Of a stretch of DNA of 40,681 nt, positions 16,902 to 26,309 are shown piece after piece. Each line of letters starts with the position of its first letter. Position 1 is the first letter of the stretch. The position numbers were made by a program, and so were the translations under genes. Source of the DNA: Candidatus Cacconaster scatequi (GTDB lineage Bacteria > Bacteroidota > Bacteroidia > Bacteroidales > UBA932); contig JAGHTO010000041.1 of the NCBI GenBank assembly GCA_018065305.1, positions 1-40,681 on the forward strand, in the 5' to 3' direction. Below the pieces are notes generated by a model. That model was given only the letters and a program-made list of their open reading frames with translations. It made no database searches and was not told where the DNA came from.

Positions 16902-17960
16902 ATGGATGAGAATCGGACATTACTCGGGATGACACTGGAACAGATGCAGCAACTTGCTGCAGATGAAGGGTTGCCGCGCTATGCCGCATCCCAGATGGCC
17001 CAGTGGATATATGGCCGTGGGGTCCGTTCCATAGAGAAGATGACCAATCTGTCAAAAGCCGTGAGGGAACGTCTCGGTGAGAGGTATGAAACAGGTCACA
17101 TTACCCCTGCCGCAAAATTCGTTTCAAGCGACGGAACCAAAAAATATCTCTTTCCGACGGAGACGGAGGGGAAATACATAGAGACGGTGATGATTCCTCA
17201 GGATGATGACTCCGATGAGGCCGCCGGCTCCCGGAAGACAATCTGTGTCTCTTCGCAGGTCGGCTGCAAGATGAACTGCAGCTTCTGTATGACGGGAAGG
17301 GGCGGTTTCCACGGGAATCTCACAGCAGGAGAAATCATATCGCAGTTTATGAACATAGATGAGGCGGGAGAACTGACAAATGCTGTTTTTATGGGGATGG
17401 GGGAGCCTCTTGACAATTGGGAGAATGTGAGCGCCGCGCTTGAGATACTTACCTCCGACTGGGGGTTCGGGTGGAGTCCCAAGAGGATAACCGTCTCGAC
17501 CATAGGCGTTCTGCCGAATCTGAAGAAATTTCTTGATGAAAGCAGATGCCATCTGGCCGTAAGCCTTCACAATCCTTTCCCTGAGGAGAGGGCCGCCCTG
17601 ATGCCGGTCCAGAAGGGTTTCGACATTCTCAAGGTTGTGGAACTCCTCAAGCAATATGATTTCAGCGGCCAGAGGAGAGTCAGTTTTGAATATACGATGT
17701 TTGCCGGGGTGAACGATACGAAGCGTCACGCCGATGCATTGGTACGTCTTTTGAAAGGACTTCAATGCCGCATCAACCTGATACGTTTCCATACGATTCC
17801 CGAGAGCAGCCTGAAGCCTTCCGATGAAGGTACGATAGAACAGTTCAAGGCACGCCTGAACAAAGCCGGGATAATTACGACACTCAGGGCATCCAGAGGT
17901 GAAGACATAATGGCCGCCTGCGGGCTTCTTGCGGGACGCGGCCTGAAAAAAGAGGCATAG
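16902..17960 (+). CDS. rlmN: Dual-specificity RNA methyltransferase RlmN
   Basis: A radical-SAM enzyme that methylates C2 of A2503 in 23S rRNA and A37 of some tRNAs. The 352-residue protein carries the radical-SAM cysteines C122, C126 and C129 (CKMNCSFC), the glycine motif GMGEPLDNWENV, and the late Cys (AACG near residue 343) that acts as methyl carrier in this family. The N-terminal accessory domain includes QMAQWIYGRGVRSIEKM. It heads a plus-strand run of six closely spaced genes ending with fumarase. Confidence 0.95.
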   Translation: MDENRTLLGMTLEQMQQLAADEGLPRYAASQMAQWIYGRGVRSIEKMTNLSKAVRERLGERYETGHITPAAKFVSSDGTKKYLFPTETEGKYIETVMIPQDDDSDEAAGSRKTICVSSQVGCKMNCSFCMTGRGGFHGNLTAGEIISQFMNIDEAGELTNAVFMGMGEPLDNWENVSAALEILTSDWGFGWSPKRITVSTIGVLPNLKKFLDESRCHLAVSLHNPFPEERAALMPVQKGFDILKVVELLKQYDFSGQRRVSFEYTMFAGVNDTKRHADALVRLLKGLQCRINLIRFHTIPESSLKPSDEGTIEQFKARLNKAGIITTLRASRGEDIMAACGLLAGRGLKKEA

Positions 17961-17962
17961 AG

Positions 17963-20308
17963 ATGAAGAAATTGCTATTTATCGTCATTTCAATCTTGTT
18001 CTGTCACAGTATGTTTGCACAGGACGAGGCCTATGCCGTGGCTCTGGACAGGCCCGACGCGGCCGACCGCCCGAAGGTAGGAATCGTGTTGAGCGGTGGC
18101 GGGGCCAAGGGTATGGCTCACGTGGGTGTATTCAGAATGCTTGAAGAGCTGGATATACCGGTCGACTACATAGTCGGTACGAGTATCGGCTCGATAATGG
18201 GTGCGATGTATGCCTTGGGCTACAGTTCCGCGGAGATTGACACAATCACTCAGAACATAGACTGGGACAATACGATGAAGGACAATTTCGACAGAAAGAG
18301 GACGCTTTTCGAGGACAAGAAGGCCGGAGACAAGCTGTTGTTGAAGATTCCTTTCAAGAACAGAGGGGGCTTCAGGGAGGTTGTGTCCAACAAGGATGGA
18401 CAGGAACGCAACTTGAAGCAGAAGAAAGGTACGGTAAACACCATCCTGAACAATATGCCGAATGCCGTCATCGAAGGCCAGAATCTGAATTCCCTTTTCA
18501 CGCAGATAAGTGTGGGATATCAGGATGATATCAATTTTGACAATCTCCCCATTCCCTTTGCCTGTGTGGCGGTCGATATGAACAGCAAGAAAGAGGTGGT
18601 GTTCCGCAACGGTGACATTGTGACGGCCATACGCGCCAGTATGTCAATCCCCGGCTATTTCGCTCCAATCCGGAAAGACGGTATGTTTCTGGTTGACGGA
18701 GGAATGCTGAACAATTTTCCCGTTGATGTCGTCCGCGAGATGGGTGCGGACATCGTAATCGGCGTCGATCTCCACAAGTACACCAAGGGTTTTACAAAAC
18801 CAGTAGAGAATCTTGGGGATATGATTACCAGTACCCTTGCGATAATGAACGGGCCCAAGTTCGATGCGGGAAGGAGGGACACGGATATTCTCATAAGTCC
18901 GAACACAAGTGAATATGGAGTGCTTTCATTTGACCAGGTGAGCATCCAGGCCTTGATTGACAGCGGGTATGTCGCGAGTAAGGCTGTGGAGAAACCGTTG
19001 CGCGAATTGGCTGCAAAGCAGCATCTGTACGGTGGTCACAACAGGAACAGGGACGGAAAGATGGAGAGGCACGCAATCAATATCCGGCGTGACTCGGTCA
19101 GGATAGACCAGATAACCGTTGAAGGTCTGGACAGGAAGGAATCAAAGATTCTGATGAAAAACTCCCGTGAGTATCTCGGGCAATATACGGACGGAAAGGA
19201 GATAGACAAAGTGATAGAGGATCTCTATCTGACAAGGGCATTCTCAAAGGTGACATATTCTCTTGTGGGCGACATTGAGGATTCGAGTTACGTCTTCAAG
19301 GTCGGTCTGACGCCGGAGAGGTTGCACCAGATAGGACTCGGATTCCGCTTCGATTCGAAAGTGATGGCCGAAATACTTCTCAATGCAAGTTTCAACCGTC
19401 ACCGGATTTACGGCTGGAAGTTTGACATCCTGGGAAAACTTGGAATGAATCCTTACGCTTCGGTTACTGCCGGGTATGCATTCAGTCCCTCCTGGCAGTT
19501 GACCGCAAACGGTCTGTTCCGCCACAGCGACACCCAGTTGTACTCTCCGGAGACGGATGTCCGATATTCGTCATACGATATCTACTATAACAGAGTCGAA
19601 GTCTATATGCAGAACAGAGGTCACCTACATGATCTGCATCTGGGTGTCAGGAGTGAATTCAACCGGATGACAGGATTCTCGGTGTTTGAGGAGGAGGATG
19701 AAGCAGCGGAAGTTTTCAAGGAGAAATACTTCGGGGTGTTCGCTTCCTTCGACCTTGACAGCCGCAACCGCAGCTATTTCGCGACCCGTGGCGTCAATAT
19801 GCATCTGAGCACTGTCTATGACATTTTCGGAAAAGACAGTGATTATGAGAAAGTCACCGGCCTTTTCGATTTCAGATTCAACATTGCCGGGTACGTGCCT
19901 CTTGGCAGCAGAGTGACGTTTGTACCTCAATTATACTCCCGTTATGCATATAACGTTCCGGAGGAAGGATTCGGAAACAATATGGTAGGCGGGTATGAGA
20001 AGGGGCGCTTTATGGACAGCCAATTGCCTTTTGTCGGCACGAACAACACTTATCTGATGGATGATTTCGTCAGCATAGGGCGTGCGGACGTGTGCGTCAA
20101 TATTTTTGGCAACCATTATGTGACGGCTATGGCCAATTACCTCCTTTCCGCTCCCTCGGCGTGGGACGTTTTCAAATATCCGGGGTATTTCGGAGCTGGC
20201 CTCAAATATTCAATCGACACCTTCGTCGGCCCGATCGGACTGACAGGCCACTGGTCAAACCTGAGCAACAGGTTCGGGGTCTATTTCTCACTGGGATACA
20301 GTTTCTAG
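17963..20308 (+). CDS. Patatin-like phospholipase with Omp85-type barrel (first copy)
   Basis: The 781-residue exported protein has a signal peptide ending near MFAQD. The patatin domain (about 38-340) shows the oxyanion loop SGGGAKGMAHVG, nucleophile Ser74 in GTSIG, and the catalytic Asp245 in DGGMLNNFPVD. A POTRA-like segment follows (about 375-440, INIRRDSVRIDQITVEGL). A C-terminal beta-barrel ends in VYFSLGYSF, a classic outer-membrane terminal Phe. The order matches PlpD-type type Vd autotransporters, in which the barrel anchors a lipase. It follows rlmN by 2 nt and precedes its paralogue by 1 nt. Confidence 0.9.
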   Translation: MKKLLFIVISILFCHSMFAQDEAYAVALDRPDAADRPKVGIVLSGGGAKGMAHVGVFRMLEELDIPVDYIVGTSIGSIMGAMYALGYSSAEIDTITQNIDWDNTMKDNFDRKRTLFEDKKAGDKLLLKIPFKNRGGFREVVSNKDGQERNLKQKKGTVNTILNNMPNAVIEGQNLNSLFTQISVGYQDDINFDNLPIPFACVAVDMNSKKEVVFRNGDIVTAIRASMSIPGYFAPIRKDGMFLVDGGMLNNFPVDVVREMGADIVIGVDLHKYTKGFTKPVENLGDMITSTLAIMNGPKFDAGRRDTDILISPNTSEYGVLSFDQVSIQALIDSGYVASKAVEKPLRELAAKQHLYGGHNRNRDGKMERHAINIRRDSVRIDQITVEGLDRKESKILMKNSREYLGQYTDGKEIDKVIEDLYLTRAFSKVTYSLVGDIEDSSYVFKVGLTPERLHQIGLGFRFDSKVMAEILLNASFNRHRIYGWKFDILGKLGMNPYASVTAGYAFSPSWQLTANGLFRHSDTQLYSPETDVRYSSYDIYYNRVEVYMQNRGHLHDLHLGVRSEFNRMTGFSVFEEEDEAAEVFKEKYFGVFASFDLDSRNRSYFATRGVNMHLSTVYDIFGKDSDYEKVTGLFDFRFNIAGYVPLGSRVTFVPQLYSRYAYNVPEEGFGNNMVGGYEKGRFMDSQLPFVGTNNTYLMDDFVSIGRADVCVNIFGNHYVTAMANYLLSAPSAWDVFKYPGYFGAGLKYSIDTFVGPIGLTGHWSNLSNRFGVYFSLGYSF

Positions 20309-20309
20309 A

Positions 20310-22259
20310 ATGAAAAAGGCAGTTGTCATATTGTTTCTGCTGCTGGCGGGGGTGCTTTCAGCAATGGCCGCTCGACCCAGGGTTGCGCTTGTTCTCAGTG
20401 GAGGAGGGGCAAAGGGGGCTGCTCATGTAGGTGTGATAAAGGTTCTTGAGGAGAAGGGAGTCCCCATCGATATGGTTGTGGGGACAAGTATGGGAGCCGT
20501 GATAGGAGGTCTTTACTGTGCGGGCTATTCCGGGGCGGAGATGGACTCTCTTATGATGATACAGGACTGGAACAGAATCATCTTTGACGGAGGCCTTGTC
20601 GGAGGGAGGTATCTGGTCAGGATTCCTTTCGGCCCGCAATCGGGTGAAAAGGCATTGTCAGCATTCCCCTCCGGTCTTGTGAGGGGTACGGAGGTCGAGG
20701 CTCTTTTTGAACGGTTGCTCCCCGGAGTCCCTGATTCACAGGATTTTGATACTATGCCTACCCGTTTTGCCTGCGTGTCGGTCGACCTCGTTCACAAGAA
20801 GGAAGTTGTCCATCACAGCGGAAATCTGATAGAAGCCATCCGCGCCTCAATGTCAATTCCACTGTTTTTCGAACCTGTCAGGAAAGACGGGATGGTGCTC
20901 ATTGACGGAGGAATGCTGAACAATTATCCGGTGGACGTTGCAAGGGCGATGGGTGCCGACATAGTGATTGGAGTGAAGGTGGGCGAACCCGAATATCAGA
21001 AAGAGCCGGAAATCAATGATATGTTCTCTGTGGGGGATGAGTGGCTTGAAATGTATCTCAGGCCGAAGACCGAAAAGAATATTGCGGAGACAGACATATT
21101 CATCGGCCCCAGTATCGGGGATATGAACGTGATGAGTTTCCAGAAGGAGTGCATCCGGCAACTTATTGACAATGGTGAGGCGGCGGCAAGGGAGGTCCTG
21201 CCTCAGCTGGAAAAGCTCGCAGTATCTTCAGGACAGGATTCGAGGGGTACTCTGTTTGACCCGGAATCGGGTTCAGGGGAAATATCCTCCGATGTCGGAA
21301 GCAAAGTGTCACTTGCCCCGGCAAAAAAATCCTCTCTTTCTCTCGGCGGCTATTTCGATACGGAGGAGATAATTGCCGGCAGAGTGAATCTGGCTTTGAA
21401 TCAGTCCGCAGACAAGGGACTTAAAATGAATCTGATCGCAAAGTTGGCCTGGAATCTTCAGGCCGGGGTGGAGTGCAGGTATGATTTCGGACGCGGCTTC
21501 GGATTGGGCGTCGGATATGATTTCAGAAATACCAATTCCAACATATTCAATCAGGAAGATGTCCTGACCTGCAAATTCAGGGAACACTCCTTCGAAGCCT
21601 TCTTCGGGAACAGGAGTCCTAAAAATCTGGAAGTGAAGGCCGGAGCCAGATTCCAGATGTTCCGTTTGAGTGGGTGGAGCAGGTATCTGAACTTTTTCGC
21701 GAAGGTGGAATATGACAGCCGGGACGATTCCTGTTTCCCGGAGAGAGGCATTCGTTTCAAGGCGGAAGGCGGCTTATGTCCCACCGTAATGGAGGCTCCC
21801 GGTCTTTTCGGGGACATCAGCCTTCAGTTCAGCGGCGTAATCCCAATAGGGCAGAAATTTGCCTTGATTGCTTCCATCGACCACCGCAGCGTTATTTCAG
21901 GAGACGGAAGAGTTCCCTACCATTATATCAACTGGATGGGAGGCAGGCAGGAGGGGCGATATTTCGACCGTCAGTTTACTTTTGCAGGGTTTAACCACGT
22001 GATTCCCTTCGCGGACATATTGACAAGCGCGACACTTGATGCAAGGGCGAAGTTAGGCAAGAAACACTACCTTACGGCATCGGGAGCGTATGCTTTTGAC
22101 ACGGGTGCATACAGGTCCGTTTCGGACGGACGTTCCACCTTCGGAGCGCAGCTGGGCTACTCATACGATTCTATAATCGGTCCGTTGTCGTTCAACGTGA
22201 ACTGGTCAAACCTTACGGAGAGGGTGGGCTTCTACGCAAGTATAGGGTATAATTTTTAG
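20310..22259 (+). CDS. Patatin-like phospholipase with Omp85-type barrel (second copy)
   Basis: The 649-residue paralogue of the preceding gene has a signal peptide ending in AMAAR. SGGGAKGAAHVG forms the oxyanion loop. Nucleophile Ser60 lies in GTSMG, and Asp199 in DGGMLNNYPVD. The barrel ends in VGFYASIGYNF. It is about 130 residues shorter than the first copy. A Ser/Gly-rich linker (residues about 310-345) replaces the recognisable POTRA-like segment, so barrel biogenesis or lipase presentation may differ. The two copies probably arose by an old tandem duplication, since similarity is limited to motifs and general layout. Confidence 0.88.
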   Translation: MKKAVVILFLLLAGVLSAMAARPRVALVLSGGGAKGAAHVGVIKVLEEKGVPIDMVVGTSMGAVIGGLYCAGYSGAEMDSLMMIQDWNRIIFDGGLVGGRYLVRIPFGPQSGEKALSAFPSGLVRGTEVEALFERLLPGVPDSQDFDTMPTRFACVSVDLVHKKEVVHHSGNLIEAIRASMSIPLFFEPVRKDGMVLIDGGMLNNYPVDVARAMGADIVIGVKVGEPEYQKEPEINDMFSVGDEWLEMYLRPKTEKNIAETDIFIGPSIGDMNVMSFQKECIRQLIDNGEAAAREVLPQLEKLAVSSGQDSRGTLFDPESGSGEISSDVGSKVSLAPAKKSSLSLGGYFDTEEIIAGRVNLALNQSADKGLKMNLIAKLAWNLQAGVECRYDFGRGFGLGVGYDFRNTNSNIFNQEDVLTCKFREHSFEAFFGNRSPKNLEVKAGARFQMFRLSGWSRYLNFFAKVEYDSRDDSCFPERGIRFKAEGGLCPTVMEAPGLFGDISLQFSGVIPIGQKFALIASIDHRSVISGDGRVPYHYINWMGGRQEGRYFDRQFTFAGFNHVIPFADILTSATLDARAKLGKKHYLTASGAYAFDTGAYRSVSDGRSTFGAQLGYSYDSIIGPLSFNVNWSNLTERVGFYASIGYNF

Positions 22260-22272
22260 AATCTGCTTTGAA

Positions 22273-22743
22273 ATGAATTACCGGGAGAGGGAGAAGCAAA
22301 GATTGCTGGAGAGGATGATGAGGCTGTGTTCCCTGTCCGAACATTGCATCGGCGACATCAGGAAAAAGGTGGAGAGAGTCAATCCGGATTGGTGCGACGA
22401 GATTGTCGGGAGGCTCTGCAAGGAGGGCTATATTGATGAGATGAGGTATGCGAGAGCTTTTGCGAGGGACAAAAGTTCCCTTGCGGGTTGGGGAAGTGCC
22501 AAAATTAAAGTAGCTTTGTATGCGAAAGGAATCGCCCCGTCCGTGATAGAAGACGCTCTCGGAGAGATTGATGACGTTGCAGTCAGAAAAAAACTTTCTG
22601 CGCTTATGTCTTCGAAGTGGAAATCGCTGGAAAGGGAGAGCGACCCTTTCAAACGGAAAGCGAAACTGTTCCGGTATGCTATCGGACGGGGATACGACTA
22701 CGAACAGATAAAGGAAGAATATGATAACATCAGAGGAAATTAA
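22273..22743 (+). CDS. recX: Regulatory protein RecX
   Basis: RecX modulates RecA filaments. The 156-residue all-helical protein has the repeated three-helix pattern of the family: CSLSEHCIGDIRKKVE, then GYIDEMRYARAFARDK with the conserved YI-D--RYA core, then GWGSAKIKVALYAKGI. It follows the second patatin gene by 13 nt, and its last 23 nt overlap the start of prfB. In many bacteria recX is next to recA; here it is in the divergent operon on the far side of the palindrome. Confidence 0.9.
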   Translation: MNYREREKQRLLERMMRLCSLSEHCIGDIRKKVERVNPDWCDEIVGRLCKEGYIDEMRYARAFARDKSSLAGWGSAKIKVALYAKGIAPSVIEDALGEIDDVAVRKKLSALMSSKWKSLERESDPFKRKAKLFRYAIGRGYDYEQIKEEYDNIRGN

Positions 22744-23801
22744 AAGTTTGAAACAGCGGATTGAGACGTTGGGGAGGTGTCTTTGACGTCGCTGCCAAGC
22801 GTATCGAACTGAAAGACAAACAGGAAAGGACACTTGCCGCTGATTTCTGGAATGACCCGAAGGCCGCCGAAAGTTTTATGAAGGAGGTCTCCGCCGTCAA
22901 GTTCTGGGTGGACGGGTATGATGAAGTATCCGGTGCTCTGGATGACCTCGAGACTCTTATGGAGTTCGGGGAGGATGCATCGGATGATATTGATGCCGCA
23001 TATAAGTCCCTTTGCGGCAAGGTCGATGCCCTTGAACTGAGGAATATGCTGTCAGGGGAGGGTGATGAGCTCGGAGCGATTCTCAAGATTAATTCGGGAG
23101 CGGGAGGTACCGAGGCCAACGACTGGTCCGCGATGCTTATGAGGATGTATGTCCGCTACGGTGAGCGTAACGGGTACAAGGTCCACATCTCCGATATTCT
23201 GGAGGGGGAGGATGCCGGAATCAAGTCCGTCACCATAGAATTCGAAGGGTCATACGCATACGGATACCTGAAGGCCGAGAACGGGGTTCACCGTCTGGTG
23301 AGGATATCTCCCTTCAACGCGCAGGGCAAGCGGCAGACCACTTTTTCGTCGGTATTCGTCTATCCCCTTGTGGATGACACGATTGAAATCGAGATAAACC
23401 CCGCCGACCTGGAGTGGGACACCTACCGGTCATCGGGGGCGGGCGGACAGAATGTAAACAAGGTTGAAACCGGAGTCCGCGTCAAACATATTCCGACCGG
23501 TATCGTGGTTGAGAATACGGAGACCCGCAGCCAGTTGGACAACAGGCAGAATGCCTTGAGAATCCTCAAGTCCCATCTCTATGACCTGGAACTGAAGAAA
23601 CGTCAGGAAAAGCAGGCTGAACTTGAGGGTCAGAAGAAGAAAATCGAGTGGGGCTCCCAGATAAGGTCCTATGTTCTGCACCCATACAAAATGGTCAAGG
23701 ACCTTCGCACCGGATACGAAACTTCCGACACTCAGGGCGTCCTTGACGGTGATTTGAACGAATTTATGAAAATATATCTAATGGAAAACGGAGGAAAGTA
23801 A
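22721..23801 (+). CDS. prfB: Peptide chain release factor 2, +1 programmed frameshift
   Basis: RF2 recognises UGA and UAA stop codons. Translation starts at ATG 22721 inside recX. It reads 21 codons to an in-frame TGA at 22784-22786, then must slip +1 at CTT-TGA-C to continue as DVAAKRIELKDKQERTLAADF. The product is 359 residues. The anticodon-like tripeptide SPF (SPFNAQGKRQTTF) and the catalytic GGQ (SSGAGGQNVNKVETG) are present. The frameshift lets RF2 regulate its own synthesis. Counting only the open frame from 22761 would miss the true N-terminus. Confidence 0.95.
22771..22787 (+). promoter_or_regulatory. prfB +1 frameshift site
   Basis: GGGGAGG (22771-22777) acts as the internal Shine-Dalgarno-like stimulator three bases before CTT TGA C (22781-22787). 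The arrangement matches the E. coli prfB signal. Confidence 0.9.
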
Positions 23802-23804
23802 ACT

Positions 23805-25424
23805 ATGGAATTCAAGTATGCTCCTATGTTTCAGCTCGGTGAGGATACAACCGAGTACTACAGGATTCCCGGTTCGGAGGAGTTTGTCTCTCTCGGGGAT
23901 TTTGAGGGAAAATCTATGCTTAAAATCAAGCCCGAAGCATTGACCGTTATGGCCAACACGGCTTTCAGGGATGTATCATTTATGCTTAGGCCTGCTCATA
24001 ACGAACAGGTTGCAAAGGTTTTGAGCGACCCTGAAGCTTCAGATAACGACAAGTACGTTGCGCTGACGATGCTCCGCAATGCCGAGGTTGCCTGCAAGGG
24101 CCGGCTTCCTTTCTGTCAGGACACAGGCACTGCCATCATCCACGGCGAAAAGGGACAGCAGGTCTGGACCGGATTCTGTGACGAGGAGGCTCTCTCGAAA
24201 GGCGTTTTCAAGACATATACCGAGGAGAATCTGAGATACAGCCAGAATGCGCCCCTCGATATGTACAACGAGGTCAACACGAAGTGCAACCTTCCTGCAC
24301 AGATTGATATCGAGGCTACTGAGGGTATGGAATACCGCTTCCTCTGCGTGACCAAGGGAGGCGGAAGCGCGAACAAGAGTTATCTCTATCAGGAGACGAA
24401 AGCCCGTATCCAGAACCCCGGCACCCTGATTCCTTTCCTTGTGGAGAAGATGAAGAGCCTCGGTACAGCAGCCTGCCCTCCTTATCATATCGCCTTTGTA
24501 ATCGGTGGAACTTCAGCCGAAAGGAATCTTCTGACAGTGAAGCTGGCTTCCTGCAAGTACTATGATTCCCTTCCCACCACGGGAGATGAGACGGGCCGTG
24601 CTTTCCGTGACGTTGAACTTGAGAAGCAGGTTCTCAAGGAGGCACACAAGATAGGTTTGGGCGCTCAGTTCGGTGGAAAGTATATGGCTCACGATGTGCG
24701 TATCATCCGTCTGCCCCGCCACGGTGCCAGCTGCCCCATTGGATTGGGAGTAAGTTGTTCGGCAGACCGCAACATCAAGTGCAAGATAAACGCGGATGGA
24801 ATCTGGATTGAGAAGTTGGACGACAACCCTTCCCGCTGGATTCCAGAATCTCTGCGTCAGGCTGGTGAGGGGAATGCGGTCAAGATAAATCTGGACCAGC
24901 CTATGAGCGAGGTCTGCAAGATTCTCACCAAGTATCCTATCGGCACCCGTCTGAGTCTCAACGGCACCATCATAGTCGGCCGCGACATAGCCCACGCCAA
25001 GATTAAGGCACGTCTGGATGCAGGAGAGGGGATGCCTCAGTATCTGAAAGAACATCCCATCTATTATGCAGGTCCCGCCAAGACACCGGCAGGGATGGCC
25101 TGTGGCTCTATGGGACCGACAACAGCAGGCCGTATGGATCCTTACGTTGATGAGTTCCAGGAGAATGGAGGCAGCCTGATTATGCTTGCCAAGGGTAATC
25201 GCAGTCAGGCGGTCACCGATGCCTGCAAGAAACACGGCGGTTTCTATCTCGGTTCCATCGGAGGTCCCGCTGCTATTCTTGCTCAGAATAATATCAAGAG
25301 CATAGAGTGCGTGGAATATCCTGAACTCGGAATGGAGGCAATCTGGAAGATTCGCGTCGAAGATTTCCCCGCTTTCATCCTTGTTGATGACAAAGGCAAC
25401 GATTTCTTCGCGAAATTCAAATAG
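23805..25424 (+). CDS. Class I (iron-sulfur) fumarate hydratase
   Basis: The enzyme interconverts fumarate and malate in the reductive branch to succinate/propionate used by Bacteroidales, or in the TCA cycle. The 539-residue single chain contains both halves of class I fumarase. The N-terminal part has [15 protein letters not shown] and the [12 protein letters not shown] substrate loop; the C-terminal part has [19 protein letters not shown]. Cysteines in the N-terminal half should bind an oxygen-sensitive [4Fe-4S] cluster. It ends a six-gene operon 3 nt after prfB and converges on fabD with only 6 nt between the stop codons. Confidence 0.94.
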   Translation: MEFKYAPMFQLGEDTTEYYRIPGSEEFVSLGDFEGKSMLKIKPEALTVMANTAFRDVSFMLRPAHNEQVAKVLSDPEASDNDKYVALTMLRNAEVACKGRLPFCQDTGTAIIHGEKGQQVWTGFCDEEALSKGVFKTYTEENLRYSQNAPLDMYNEVNTKCNLPAQIDIEATEGMEYRFLCVTKGGGSANKSYLYQETKARIQNPGTLIPFLVEKMKSLGTAACPPYHIAFVIGGTSAERNLLTVKLASCKYYDSLPTTGDETGRAFRDVELEKQVLKEAHKIGLGAQFGGKYMAHDVRIIRLPRHGASCPIGLGVSCSADRNIKCKINADGIWIEKLDDNPSRWIPESLRQAGEGNAVKINLDQPMSEVCKILTKYPIGTRLSLNGTIIVGRDIAHAKIKARLDAGEGMPQYLKEHPIYYAGPAKTPAGMACGSMGPTTAGRMDPYVDEFQENGGSLIMLAKGNRSQAVTDACKKHGGFYLGSIGGPAAILAQNNIKSIECVEYPELGMEAIWKIRVEDFPAFILVDDKGNDFFAKFK

Positions 25425-25430
25425 AGATTC

Positions 25431-26306
25431 CTACGAGAGCGTAAGCGTCTCGATTTCCGGAATGATTTTCTTGTTGAGGCCCTGGAGAACTTTTCCGGGG
25501 CCTATTACTGTGAATGTGGTGGCTCCGTCGGAGACCATATTGCGGATTGTCGAGGTCCAGTGGACGGGGGAGGTCAGTTGCAGCAACAGTTTCTCCTTTA
25601 TTGTGGTGGGAGATGTGTGCGACAGCCCGTCAACGTTCTGATAGACAGGGCAAATCGGGTCGTGGAAATGAATCCGGTCGATTGCCTGTGCCAGTTCCGC
25701 CCTTGCAGGCTCCATAAGAGGGGAGTGGAATGCCCCACCCACCTTCAGTTTAACCATCTTCCTCACTCCGGCCTGCCCGAGGGCTTCGATGACTGCATCC
25801 ACGGCGGCATCCTCTCCTGAAATCACCACCTGGGTGTCGCAGTTGTAATTGGCGGCTACTACAATTCCTTCGACTTTTTCGCAAGTATCCTCTATCAGGC
25901 TCTGGTCCGCGCCGATGATGGCGGCCATCGCTCCCGGGACTTTTTCACAGCACTTCTGCATCGCTCCGGCCCTGACGGAAACCAAATGGAGGGCATCCTC
26001 AAGAGAGAGGACTTCTGCCGCTGCGAGTGCGGAGAACTCTCCGAGAGAGTGACCTGCCGTCATATCCGGGTGAACGTTGTTGCAGAGTGCGGCAACGGCA
26101 GAATGGAGGAAGACCGCCGGCTGTGTCACGGCGGTGGCCTGAAGGGCCTCTTCATCCTCTCCGAACATTATGTCCGTGATGCGGAATCCCAGTATCTCGT
26201 TGGCCTGCTCGAAAAGTTCTCTGGCCTTGGCGTTGTTGTCGTAGAGTTCTTTTCCCATTCCTGGGATTTGGGAACCCTGTCCGGGGAAGATGGCTGCTTT
26301 CTTCAT
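25431..26306 (-). CDS. fabD: Malonyl-CoA:ACP transacylase
   Basis: FabD loads malonate on acyl carrier protein for fatty-acid synthesis. The 291-residue protein has the N-terminal FPGQGSQIPGMG, nucleophile Ser87 in GHSLGEFSAL, and the catalytic His in GGAFHSPLM near residue 195. It follows the carboxyltransferase gene by 3 nt on the minus strand, so both use the promoter at 28132. Confidence 0.96.
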   Translation of the reverse strand: MKKAAIFPGQGSQIPGMGKELYDNNAKARELFEQANEILGFRITDIMFGEDEEALQATAVTQPAVFLHSAVAALCNNVHPDMTAGHSLGEFSALAAAEVLSLEDALHLVSVRAGAMQKCCEKVPGAMAAIIGADQSLIEDTCEKVEGIVVAANYNCDTQVVISGEDAAVDAVIEALGQAGVRKMVKLKVGGAFHSPLMEPARAELAQAIDRIHFHDPICPVYQNVDGLSHTSPTTIKEKLLLQLTSPVHWTSTIRNMVSDGATTFTVIGPGKVLQGLNKKIIPEIETLTLS

Positions 26307-26309
26307 ATA

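Noticed and set aside
22761-22784. prfB read as a 346-aa gene starting at 22761
   Set aside because: The region upstream of the TGA encodes the conserved RF2 N-terminus in the other frame, and the CTT-TGA-C signal is complete.
24513-25235. Minus-strand 240-codon open frame inside fumarase
   Set aside because: It lies wholly antisense to a well-conserved enzyme and has no recognisable motif.
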